From Gemmatimonadota bacterium (lineage in GTDB: Bacteria > Latescibacterota > UBA2968 > UBA8231), in the NCBI GenBank assembly GCA_018672475.1, contig JABHFS010000024.1, positions 20,059-84,058 on the forward strand: a DNA stretch of 64,000 bases. Direction: 5' to 3'. The notes below the pieces were generated by a model, which was not told the origin of the DNA, ran no database searches, and saw only the letters and a list, made by a program, of their open reading frames with translations. Position 1 is the first letter of the stretch, and the number at the start of each line of letters is the position of its first letter. Of this stretch, positions 54,301 through 61,755 are shown piece after piece. The translations under genes were made by a program, and so were the position numbers.

Positions 54301-54588
54301 ATAGAAGCGAGCATGGAATACAGTAAAGTGATGGCGCGCTTTGAAGCAAAAGAGTACGAGACGGCTATAACGGGGTTTCAGTCGATAATCAAAAACTACC
54401 CGGGCACCTACACCCAGCTGGCAGCCTATTGCAACTTAGGGCTCACTTACGAGATATTGAGAAAATGGCCTGAGGCCGTCGAAAATTACGACAAGACCCT
54501 CAGCAATGGTGATGACGATATTGAAAATTCTGATGTGGTTAATTTTGCGCGTATTCACCGAGACTGGATTGTGGAAAATAGATTATGA
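51316..54588 (+). CDS. 1090-residue periplasmic TPR protein
   Basis: A very long solenoid protein. One N-terminal membrane segment (MLVLQIFVLGIMGTAIGLTT) is followed by about 25 TPR-like helix pairs (YNIGWSYFELKDYEQAIGNF, LYSLAWCQFEQEDMAGGVAR, AYCNLGLTYEILRKWPEAVE). The spacing resembles the BamD/YbgF-type TPRs found with Tol or Exb proteins. AGGGA lies before the ATG. It is 34 bases upstream of exbB, so it is the likely periplasmic link between the barrels and the ExbB/ExbD motor, which is inference from order and size: the array could span the periplasm. Confidence 0.8.
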   Translation: MLVLQIFVLGIMGTAIGLTTRYFSPQELQDRFSDGQKLYALGDYEKAVPHFEAVLATKNNATINVDQVTVTLDEFILPARVAARYQLGNAHNKLGQDLLRRTGFLRSENKSTQADARYEEALAEFKTSLDYFASISAREDIEERTRVMAQFQTLETNYKLKRYDHVIKEGERLLEAFPNSVYETAAYYNIGWSYFELKDYEQAIGNFKQVITLSPRGSHSDRSYFQIAESYDALTEYPEALKYFQRLIRRYDFSTMSEKELIEMASLKLKGLVEETSREMVAKAQLRRGDILAEMGRVDEALTVYALVPTNYPTETVLVHGAYIRGAELVQKERGTSAALSAYRNAIENVENKRFQARTQLTIAGLLYDEGEYEKAAGEYQIYMNAYSDVADRIGFGEDKVLYQISQCYQARASNFLRQDEPENSKRASERVTVLLDQILRDHQDTDLKADVLFQMAYNWQMQKDDRAADTYRDMVASYPDHPAAPSALLQLARIDYESRNYEVAKLVYLRFLDEYPQSNIINQVRLELAMSLKNLEQTEAAIEVLETISEDWSEWAKIQAELADLHVRRGNTSRAQVVLDRALQVADGPELRGQLLYVKSRIHFKENQYEEAVIGFSEAMQLPLRDDILDGSLLFRGSSHYELAKFNDARGDTAVARVRYEDSIVDMKALLDRDPAANIKDSAFRTLGAGMIRLQREDEAVRYYSALIEASDDPQQRATFQMLLTELYFDQQLFDYAEKMARELLQMTFEDDNSAGYYRKERAYSIIGNALLKRKNYKAASDILSTGLKLYPNSGESANISFSRAFADFNAGDYVSSAEGFAAYTSEHPADRNAVHGHYYLAHSYQMLTNFEKAATTFRHITDRFPEASYVEEAMFLIGENYYNQRDFPAAAEAYRELLDNYPRGRYSDSALYSLAWCQFEQEDMAGGVARMAVLVKDYPDSDFAAKAQFTVGDFHYNNREYDQALVAYRSLIENYAGTAEAGRAQVLVDELSEIEASMEYSKVMARFEAKEYETAITGFQSIIKNYPGTYTQLAAYCNLGLTYEILRKWPEAVENYDKTLSNGDDDIENSDVVNFARIHRDWIVENRL

Positions 54589-54622
54589 AATACAACGCAT
54601 TCTGTATTAGGGGAGGTATGAA

Positions 54623-55291
54623 ATGTCTGATAATTTCCTAGTTGGCCAGTTCCTCGTGGGCGGACCTATGATGTGGCCGCTGTTGTTGTGCTCGCTTATC
54701 GCTTTGGTCGTTATTATTGATCGCCTGCTCAACTATATGCGGCTTCCGTCGGAATCCGATGCAGAGACTCAACTAAACGAGATTGAATCTATACTTGAAA
54801 AGCAGGGAGATTCTGGCGCTGTCGAGTATTTTAAGGCGAACAGCGGCGTGCTCAATTATGTGTTCGCAGCATTACTGAAGCGCTTTGATTCTTTAGCTCT
54901 GGAAAATCGCACCGACATTGAGGATATGCGCCAAGAACTCATCACGGTGACCGAAGAATCTGGTGTAGAGTATCTCGGTCGCCTGTTAAATGCTCTTGGC
55001 ACGATTGGTGTATTGGCACCGCTAATGGGTCTGCTTGGAACGATTCTAGGCATGATACAGGCGTTTGATGCTATCGCTCAAGCCGGGGCGGGTGATCCTG
55101 CTGCTGTTGCGAGTGGTATCTCGCAGGCGCTAGTCACAACCGCTTCGGGTCTTATCGTAGCGATCCCAACTATCGTATTCCATCGCTACCTATCGGCGCG
55201 GGCAGATAAGGCGTTCAAGCAAATTGAACTGTACTGTCATGCCTTCGCTAATACGCTCTTGGTTCGGTTCCAGGCAAAGCGGGGAGAGTAG
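54623..55291 (+). CDS. ExbB/TolQ/MotA-family proton channel protein
   Basis: A 222-residue inner-membrane protein of the TolQ/ExbB family, which with ExbD converts the proton gradient into motion. Three membrane segments: GPMMWPLLLCSLIALVVIID near the N-terminus, then the pair TIGVLAPLMGLLGTILGMIQ and ALVTTASGLIVAIPTIVFHR, whose Thr residues line the ion path. AGGGGAGG stands before the ATG. ExbD genes follow after 10 bases. Assignment to TonB, Tol or another output cannot be made from this chain alone. Confidence 0.9.
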   Translation: MSDNFLVGQFLVGGPMMWPLLLCSLIALVVIIDRLLNYMRLPSESDAETQLNEIESILEKQGDSGAVEYFKANSGVLNYVFAALLKRFDSLALENRTDIEDMRQELITVTEESGVEYLGRLLNALGTIGVLAPLMGLLGTILGMIQAFDAIAQAGAGDPAAVASGISQALVTTASGLIVAIPTIVFHRYLSARADKAFKQIELYCHAFANTLLVRFQAKRGE

Positions 55292-55300
55292 GGGGCTAAA

Positions 55301-55747
55301 ATGCCAAAAAGGCCGGCGCTGGCGAAACGAATCCGCAGTAAGACGGGCAAGAAAAATCGTTTCGCAACCAGCATGGATCCCGATATGACGCCGCTTATCA
55401 ACTGTATTTTCTTGTTATTAGTCTTTTTCATGGTAGCGACTACCTTCGTTAATACCAAGGGACTCAGCGTTGATTTGCCTAGCGGGCAGGGTGAGAGTTC
55501 GTCTCGAGCGAGCAAGGATATTAATATCGTGATCGAGAAAGGCGGTGGTGTCCAAGTCAATGGCAAACCCGCGAATATGCAGGAACTGGCAAGCCGGATC
55601 GGTCAGATCGTTAAAACTGATAATATAAAAAATGTGATTATAGAGGCCCATCGAACGGTTCGCCATCAACGTGTGATACGGGTAGTTGATATTGCTCGTG
55701 GCGAAGGCATTGAGGCAGTGGCGTTCGCCAAGTCGGCGGAGGGATAG
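55301..55747 (+). CDS. ExbD/TolR-like protein 1, Asn in place of the proton-carrying Asp
   Basis: A 148-residue single-pass protein with a basic N-terminus, the membrane segment of the ExbD family (PDMTPLINCIFLLLVFFMVA) and a periplasmic domain starting GLSVDLPSGQGE. The family's essential membrane Asp (usually in TPxID) is Asn34 here (codon AAC). The next gene keeps the Asp. It is five bases upstream of that gene. A non-protonatable partner would make the ExbD dimer asymmetric; whether it is structural or regulatory is unknown. Confidence 0.85.
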   Translation: MPKRPALAKRIRSKTGKKNRFATSMDPDMTPLINCIFLLLVFFMVATTFVNTKGLSVDLPSGQGESSSRASKDINIVIEKGGGVQVNGKPANMQELASRIGQIVKTDNIKNVIIEAHRTVRHQRVIRVVDIARGEGIEAVAFAKSAEG

Positions 55748-55752
55748 CAAGA

Positions 55753-56196
55753 ATGGCGAGCAAAATGCAAGGGAACGACGCAAAAAATAATGATCTCAAC
55801 CTGACGCCATTGATAGATGCGGTATTTTTGTTGCTCGTGTTCTTTATGGTTACGTCGGTCTTTGTAAAAGCAACTCAACTGAAAATTGAATTACCTGTCG
55901 CTGAGAACTATGACCAGATCGACCAAGAGAAAAAACTCAATTTGTTGGTGTCGGCCGAAGGCAAACTCGAGTTCAATGGCCAACTGGTGAGTTTGGGGCA
56001 ATTGTCCGGTGTGCTCGAGAATGAGCGTCTACGCTCCGGATCGGGAACGCTTATTGTCACTGCCGACGCTCAGACACCGCACGGTTTCGTCCTTGATGCG
56101 ATGGAAGTTGCTGTACAGGCAGGTATTGGCAAAATCGATTTGGAAACAGGAGAAGATTCACGGGAAGGTGCCGATTCGGGGCGCGAGTCGCAATAG
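55753..56196 (+). CDS. ExbD/TolR-like protein 2
   Basis: A 147-residue ExbD family protein with the canonical membrane segment LNLTPLIDAVFLLLVFFMVT; Asp22 is the expected proton carrier. The periplasmic part begins LKIELPVAENYDQID and includes GTLIVTADAQTPHG, the peptidoglycan- or partner-binding fold. It lies between the Asn-type ExbD and the second lipoprotein paralog. The pair of non-identical ExbD genes plus one ExbB matches a heteromeric motor. Confidence 0.88.
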   Translation: MASKMQGNDAKNNDLNLTPLIDAVFLLLVFFMVTSVFVKATQLKIELPVAENYDQIDQEKKLNLLVSAEGKLEFNGQLVSLGQLSGVLENERLRSGSGTLIVTADAQTPHGFVLDAMEVAVQAGIGKIDLETGEDSREGADSGRESQ

Positions 56197-56210
56197 GAAG
56201 GTATTTTTTT

Positions 56211-56990
56211 ATGAAAACCAACAAGATCGTCACGGCACATATTGTTTGTTTCGTGAGTCTATGGCTTGGCTGTGCCGGACTTATACCGAAAGATATGTAT
56301 TACGGTATCGCGATGAATCCCTTGCTACCCGAAGGAAAAGGTGAATACCAGGTGGATGCGGATGACCCGAAACGGGTCATCTTTAGCCACGAAGGAATGC
56401 GAGTGGCAGTCAGACCTTATACTGATGATGAGTTGAACGAGTTATATCCGCCACTTACTGATGGTCGCCATGTCAATCCATACACGACGAATGAACTAGA
56501 CACTGATTTGGGCTATGTTCCACCCGTCTTCACTGTCTTTAAAGTAGAAGTCGTCAACGATACATATGCTAAGATAGAATTTAATCCCGCCAATACTATG
56601 CTTACAACCAATACAGGGCGAGAGTTGCGCTATTTTGATCCCGGACGTGCAGGTGAAGGAGTCGAAACGGGTGGTGGTAATCGCTTCAGCGCGTATTATC
56701 AAACGGAACGCGGTCGGTCGGGATTGGATAAGGATACGAATCTTGAACGTATGGGGCTGATATATAAGACGGCTTTTCATCGCTTTAGACCGGTTTTTCG
56801 CGGTGACGAGCGTTCCGGCACACTCTCCTTTGCTAGTTTGCCCAATGATGCGACCTCGGTATTGCTAGTAGTGTCTGACTTTGCATTGGCTTTTGATGCT
56901 AGTGGTAACCCCGAACAAGTTATCGACTTTCAGTTCGAGTTTAGCGTAGCACAAGGAGTTGTAGCTAGTGGCGTCGAACCGGTCGACTAG
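56211..56990 (+). CDS. Envelope lipoprotein, paralog of 44321-45079
   Basis: A 259-residue lipoprotein. MKTNKIVTAHIVCFVSLWLGC gives a signal with lipobox WLGC (Cys about 21). The beta-rich mature part shows VFKVEVVNDTYAKIEFNPAN and LVVSDFALAFDASGNPEQV, matching the lipoprotein near the start of the block. AGGAAGG is upstream of the ATG. It closes the motor segment before the chaperone gene. Function unknown; likely a partner of the barrels at the inner face of the outer membrane. Confidence 0.7.
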   Translation: MKTNKIVTAHIVCFVSLWLGCAGLIPKDMYYGIAMNPLLPEGKGEYQVDADDPKRVIFSHEGMRVAVRPYTDDELNELYPPLTDGRHVNPYTTNELDTDLGYVPPVFTVFKVEVVNDTYAKIEFNPANTMLTTNTGRELRYFDPGRAGEGVETGGGNRFSAYYQTERGRSGLDKDTNLERMGLIYKTAFHRFRPVFRGDERSGTLSFASLPNDATSVLLVVSDFALAFDASGNPEQVIDFQFEFSVAQGVVASGVEPVD

Positions 56991-57066
56991 TAATCGCGAT
57001 TGAAATACTAAGAAACAGGATAAGAAGGGTCTGAACATCTACAAAAAAAATCAGCAACGGTTAGTC

Positions 57067-58764
57067 TTGGCCAGGAAACGCCGTAGTGTAGCGTTTGCTG
57101 GTCGTTTTATTAAGAGCGTTTGTGCTGTTTGGTTTGCTGGACTTTTCATGTCTGCGTGCTCCAGTACTAATTCTACCGATTCCAATGGCCCATTGGCCGA
57201 GATTGGCGATACGCGGATAGATGTCGGAGACTTGTTGTCGTTCGAGCAGCAAGTCGCGCCCGGCGATACGCTTTCTATTGCAGACCACCGCGGGCATCTT
57301 ACGACTTTAATAGATCGATATTTGCTGATAGCTGAAGCGCGTGCCCGAAGACTGGAACAAGATACAGAGATCGTTCAGGCACTCACGCGTGACGCGAATA
57401 AAAAACTAGCCGAACTGATGTTTGAGCAAGAGGTAGCGGAACGCGCAAATCCTACGCCGGCAGAGATTAATGAGGCGTATGCCAGTGGACATTGGAATGA
57501 GCAAGTAGTTAGCGTTGAGTTATTTCTGTCAGATCAGCCAACCGCGTTGCGAGTACGGCAAGAGATAATAGACGGTCTTGATATATACGAGGCCGGCAAA
57601 CTTTATTCGCTCGATCGGTTGATGCATCTTCCCATGGGTGGTGCCCAGCAATTCATGTACTCTCGCCATGATGGCCCAAAGGAAATTGTCGAGCGAGTCT
57701 TTCAGATCCCAGTAGGAAATATATCGAGTCCAATCCCGTTCTTGAAAGGCTACGTTCTATCTTATGTCGCGGAGTATCGGAAGATCGAACGCGATGGGGT
57801 CAATTCTAAGATTAAACGTCACTTACGTAAGAAGAAGCGCGAAATCCTCCGTGGTGCCTACCTGAATCACCTAAACAAAACACTGCAGCTCGATTTTTCT
57901 GACGTCGGCTTGGCCGCAGTCGTTGAAGTTTTGAGTGCTGATAGAGCTGCTGGTTGGAATGAAGAGTCGGTTGATACTACGCTAGTTGTTTATTCGTTTA
58001 AGGGTGATGAACGTAGGGTTGGAGAAGTCGCCCAGATACTCAAGGGGGCGGCAAGACGTTGGGAGGCGGTGACTCCTACTGAGATTGTAGCTGAGTTGAA
58101 AAATAAGCATCTACCGAATTTGTTGATGGCAGAGGATGCCCGCCGCACTGGGGTAGAAAAAAAGCAACACTTTCTTGAGTGGTATAACGCTCGCCGTGAC
58201 GATTTGCTGCTCAGCCTGTTGCGCAAAGAAATCGTTGATACTGTATCGGTTAATGAGCAAGAAATCCTCGATCACTACAAGCGCACAAAAAAACGCTTTC
58301 GAATACTCGGTTATGCTAAGGTGAGAGACCTGTTAGTTGCGACAGAAACAAAAGCGGAAGCACTCAAACTGGATCTGGATGCCGGGGCAGATTTTGTTGA
58401 GATGATACGTGGCAATAGTCTTCGCAAAGAGGCCCATCAGGATGTTTTTAGGGTCTTTGCTCTACAGGCAAAGAGGTATGGTACTGCTTGGATGAATTAC
58501 GTTATGAACATTCCGGTAGGCGAGATTCATGGTCCGGTTGGTGCGGAAGGCGGCTACTCTTTGGTTCAGGTCGTGGAGCGCTATGCCGATTCGTATTATA
58601 CGCTTGAGGAATCTAGAGTGCGCACAGCGGTGACTCGCGATATGCGAAACCTGAAGCAGCGCCGGGTGTTCAATGCTTTTGTTGCGGATTTGCGAGAGCG
58701 CCAAAGCCTAGATGGCCGACTTGTAATCTACGAAGATCGATTAGCCGGTCTGGTAGACCGGTGA
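57067..58764 (+). CDS. PpiC/SurA-like periplasmic chaperone-isomerase lipoprotein
   Basis: A 565-residue lipoprotein of the SurA/PpiC type. The signal ends in lipobox FMSAC (about residue 31). LAEIGDTRIDVGDLLSFEQQ and the following helices form a SurA-like N-terminal domain; ~380-515 reads as a PpiC-type prolyl isomerase region (EILDHYKRTKKRFRILGYA, YVMNIPVGEIHGPVGAEGGY, LVQVVERY). The start is unclear: TTG 57067 has no site; the frame is open upstream with AAGAAGGGT near 57025. It most likely helps fold the barrels of the same block. It is the last gene of that run. Confidence 0.72.
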   Translation: MARKRRSVAFAGRFIKSVCAVWFAGLFMSACSSTNSTDSNGPLAEIGDTRIDVGDLLSFEQQVAPGDTLSIADHRGHLTTLIDRYLLIAEARARRLEQDTEIVQALTRDANKKLAELMFEQEVAERANPTPAEINEAYASGHWNEQVVSVELFLSDQPTALRVRQEIIDGLDIYEAGKLYSLDRLMHLPMGGAQQFMYSRHDGPKEIVERVFQIPVGNISSPIPFLKGYVLSYVAEYRKIERDGVNSKIKRHLRKKKREILRGAYLNHLNKTLQLDFSDVGLAAVVEVLSADRAAGWNEESVDTTLVVYSFKGDERRVGEVAQILKGAARRWEAVTPTEIVAELKNKHLPNLLMAEDARRTGVEKKQHFLEWYNARRDDLLLSLLRKEIVDTVSVNEQEILDHYKRTKKRFRILGYAKVRDLLVATETKAEALKLDLDAGADFVEMIRGNSLRKEAHQDVFRVFALQAKRYGTAWMNYVMNIPVGEIHGPVGAEGGYSLVQVVERYADSYYTLEESRVRTAVTRDMRNLKQRRVFNAFVADLRERQSLDGRLVIYEDRLAGLVDR

Positions 58765-58852
58765 CGTCCTGGCTGAGCTTATACCAGCACTACCTGCAGA
58801 GGTATCGCCGCCGCGTTGATGCTGCAGGGCTAAATAGTCAAAGGGACTAGCT

Positions 58853-60856
58853 TTGTCAGAGGTCACAAGACAGGACTCCGTCGAAGAGCGCTTCGATATT
58901 ATGCCCGCCGACGCTCCCTTCGAACCGGGCTTCAATATGAAGACTCTGTGGGCGGCGCTTTTTGTCGGTTTTGTTATGCTGCCCGGGGCGATCTATCTTG
59001 GGCTGGTTACGGGCATGAGCATGGCCGGCGGCGCCGAGTGGGTGACGCTGATCCTCTTTATCGAAATCGCCAAACGTACCTTCGTGCATCTGCGGACCCA
59101 GGAGATCATCATCCTTTATTGGGTGGCCGGCGGTCTGGTGTTGATGGGGGGTAAACTCGGCACTGGCGCCGACCTCTTCGGCGGACCTTTTGGCGTGCTG
59201 ATCTGGGACCAGTATTTGATCCAATCGCCACAAGCCGCGGGGTTGGCCGAACATATCCCGTCTTGGGTCGTGCCGCCGCGCGGTTCAGAGGCCTTGCTCG
59301 AACGCAGCTTTCTGCACGACGCCTGGATCAAACCGATTATCATCCTGCTCGTCGCCGTGGCCCTACAACGCGTCAACGCCTTGTCTTTGGGCTATGTGCT
59401 CTTCCGCATCACTCACGATATCGAACGTCTGCCCTTTCCGATGGCCTATGTGCAGGCCGGTGGAGCGACAGCTTTGGCCGAGACCTCGTCCAAGAAGGAG
59501 GGGTGGCGCTGGCATGTGTTCAGTACCGGGGTCTTTATCGGTGCGGTATGGGGCTTGTTCTACGTGGTAGTACCGACGCTGTCATCGGTTTTTCTTACTG
59601 AGACCGTATCGATCCTGCCGATTCCCTTTATAGATTTCACGGTGCCGATGAAGGCGGTATTGCCTGCGGCGGTGGTGGGGGTGGCGACGGATCTGATCCA
59701 CGTGCTGTTTGGTTTGGTATTGCCTTTCTGGGTGGTGGTGGGGGTGTTCGCTTCGTCGATGCTGGTCAACCTGGTGGCCAACCCGGTGCTCTATGCCTAT
59801 GGTATCTTGCACACCTGGGAACCCGGCATGTCGGCGATTCCGACCCAGATCGCGAATACCTTTGACTTTTGGCTTAGTTTTTCGCTGGGTGGGGCGATAG
59901 TTGTCGCGGTGATGGGGTTTTGGACGGCGGGCAAGATTCTGATCGCTGTTGCTAAAGATCACCGGCCCAAGGATGAAGATGCACCCGGGCCCAGCCGCGC
60001 TCGCGGCGATATTCGCATCGTGTCGGCCTTGGGCATCTGGGCGGCTAGCACTTTGGGTTTTGTGTTGATGGTCTATTATCTGGTACCCGACTTTCCTTGG
60101 TGGATCACCGCGATTTTCGGCTTTCTGTGGACGCCGATCTATTCCTATATCGGCACGCGGATGATCGGTCTGACCGGTTCGCCGCAGGGTGTGACCTTTC
60201 CCTATCTGCGCGAGGCGAGCTTCTTTCTTTCCGGCTATCAGGGCGCCGCGATCTGGTTTGCGCCCGTGCCGATCTTCCAGTGGGGTTACGAGGCGCAGAT
60301 CTTCAAACAACTTGAACTTACCCGCACGAGTTTTGGCAGCATCGTCAAGATGACGGCGTTGACCTTGGTGGTGATGTTCGTCTGCAGTTTCTTGTTCTGG
60401 TCGCTAATCTGGAAGCTGGGGCCGATCCCCTCTTCGGCTTATCCCTTCGTGCAAAAGATGTGGCCCTTTCACGCGACGATGCAGGCCTTCTGGGCGAAGT
60501 CCACGCTGCCGGGCGCCGGTTCGAGCCTGGTGACGCAGATTATCCGTTGGGATTATATCGGCATCGGGCTGGCCTTTAGCGGTGCGCTCTACGCCGTGCT
60601 GATCGCGCTGAGTGCACCACTGGGGATTTTCTACGGTTTTGTCGCGGGGCTTGGCGGCTGGCCGCATTTCGCGATTTTGAACTTTGTCGGCGCGATGCTC
60701 GGGCGCTTCTATTTAGAAAAGCGCTTCGGTGTCGAGCGCTGGTATGCCTATGCGCCGATTGTATTGGCGGGCTATTCGTGTGGGGTGGGGTTAATCGGAA
60801 TGACCTCAATCGCCATCGCGTTGATCTCCAAAGCGGTGTCACAGGTTATGTTCTGA
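58853..60856 (+). CDS. OPT-family oligopeptide-type transporter
   Basis: A 667-residue inner-membrane protein of the OPT family, proton-coupled importers of peptides or metal chelates. About 14-16 membrane segments are visible; FVMLPGAIYLGLVTGMSMAG near the start, LPFPMAYVQAGGATALAE and the loop PLGIFYGFVAGLGGWPHFAI are family-like. The TTG at 58853 is chosen for AAAGGGA ten bases upstream; ATG 58901 is possible. It begins the high-GC right part of the window and is followed by a GTG-started lipoprotein gene. Confidence 0.85.
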   Translation: MSEVTRQDSVEERFDIMPADAPFEPGFNMKTLWAALFVGFVMLPGAIYLGLVTGMSMAGGAEWVTLILFIEIAKRTFVHLRTQEIIILYWVAGGLVLMGGKLGTGADLFGGPFGVLIWDQYLIQSPQAAGLAEHIPSWVVPPRGSEALLERSFLHDAWIKPIIILLVAVALQRVNALSLGYVLFRITHDIERLPFPMAYVQAGGATALAETSSKKEGWRWHVFSTGVFIGAVWGLFYVVVPTLSSVFLTETVSILPIPFIDFTVPMKAVLPAAVVGVATDLIHVLFGLVLPFWVVVGVFASSMLVNLVANPVLYAYGILHTWEPGMSAIPTQIANTFDFWLSFSLGGAIVVAVMGFWTAGKILIAVAKDHRPKDEDAPGPSRARGDIRIVSALGIWAASTLGFVLMVYYLVPDFPWWITAIFGFLWTPIYSYIGTRMIGLTGSPQGVTFPYLREASFFLSGYQGAAIWFAPVPIFQWGYEAQIFKQLELTRTSFGSIVKMTALTLVVMFVCSFLFWSLIWKLGPIPSSAYPFVQKMWPFHATMQAFWAKSTLPGAGSSLVTQIIRWDYIGIGLAFSGALYAVLIALSAPLGIFYGFVAGLGGWPHFAILNFVGAMLGRFYLEKRFGVERWYAYAPIVLAGYSCGVGLIGMTSIAIALISKAVSQVMF

Positions 60857-60869
60857 GGTGGCCGCAAGC

Positions 60870-61733
60870 GTGAACGGGGTTCGGCGGGTTCGGTGCACGC
60901 TCTTGTCGTGCTTGACGTTTTTGGCGTTGGGGTGCGGCGGGCAGGCCCCGGTGTTGTCCGAAGGAGAGCCCGGCGGGGATGGAAGCGCTGCTGAACCGGT
61001 CGAAGTAGCTGCCGCTCCGGCGGAAGAAGCAGCGCACACAGCCCCAGCCGCTGAGCGCGCGATGGTTCTTGTCGCCGAAGGAACCTTCATCATGGGGTGG
61101 GATGCGGGGAAGAGCGACGAACAACCGCCGCACGCTGTTTTTCTCGACGCCTTTTATATCGACCAGTTCGAAGTGATGGTGCAGCAGTACCGGTCCTGTG
61201 TGGAAGCCGGTGGCTGCGAAGATCCGATTTACGCCCCAGCCTGCAACTGGGACGGCTTCGCCGACAATACACATCCCATAAACTGTGTGAACCGGCAAAA
61301 TGCGCGGGATTATTGCGCTTGGGCCGGTTTGCGTCTGCCGACGGAGGCAGAATGGGAGAAGGCGGCACGCGGGGATGATCGGCGGATTTATCCTTGGGGC
61401 GATGAGTTGCTGGGCGACGAGGCGAATTTTCGCATTGGTTTGGGCACGGCGACGGAGCCGGTGGGCAATCACCCGAATGGCATATCTTTTTCTGGGGCGC
61501 ACGATATGGCGGGCAATGTCTGGGAGTGGGTAGAGGACTGGTATGCCGAAGACTATTACGTGCGCAGTCCACGCAAGCGGCCGCGGGGGCCGGAGTTTGG
61601 TGAGTTCGGGGTGTTGCGTGGTGGGTCCTGGTGGTTTGAGGCGGGGGCGTTGCCGGCGGCGCATCGGGTAGCGTATCATCCGGCATTGACGGATATCGAT
61701 ATCGGGTTTCGCTGTGCGCGGGATGTTAAGTAG
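60870..61733 (+). CDS. FGE/SUMF1-fold lipoprotein without catalytic Cys
   Basis: A 287-residue lipoprotein (lipobox LALGC) with a low-complexity Ala/Glu/Pro linker, then a formylglycine-generating-enzyme fold: VAEGTFIMGWDAGKSDEQPP, RLPTEAEWEKAARG, YPWGDE, HDMAGNVWEWVEDWY, LRGGSWW and GFRCARD. In active enzymes a Cys pair lies between the RGGSW and GFR motifs; here that stretch (FEAGALPAAHRVAYHPAL) has none, so it should not make formylglycine. Such family members are binding or structural proteins. GTG 60870 is preferred over GTG 60858. Confidence 0.82.
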   Translation: MNGVRRVRCTLLSCLTFLALGCGGQAPVLSEGEPGGDGSAAEPVEVAAAPAEEAAHTAPAAERAMVLVAEGTFIMGWDAGKSDEQPPHAVFLDAFYIDQFEVMVQQYRSCVEAGGCEDPIYAPACNWDGFADNTHPINCVNRQNARDYCAWAGLRLPTEAEWEKAARGDDRRIYPWGDELLGDEANFRIGLGTATEPVGNHPNGISFSGAHDMAGNVWEWVEDWYAEDYYVRSPRKRPRGPEFGEFGVLRGGSWWFEAGALPAAHRVAYHPALTDIDIGFRCARDVK

Positions 61734-61755
61734 GTTTGGGCTGCAAGGCAATGCC

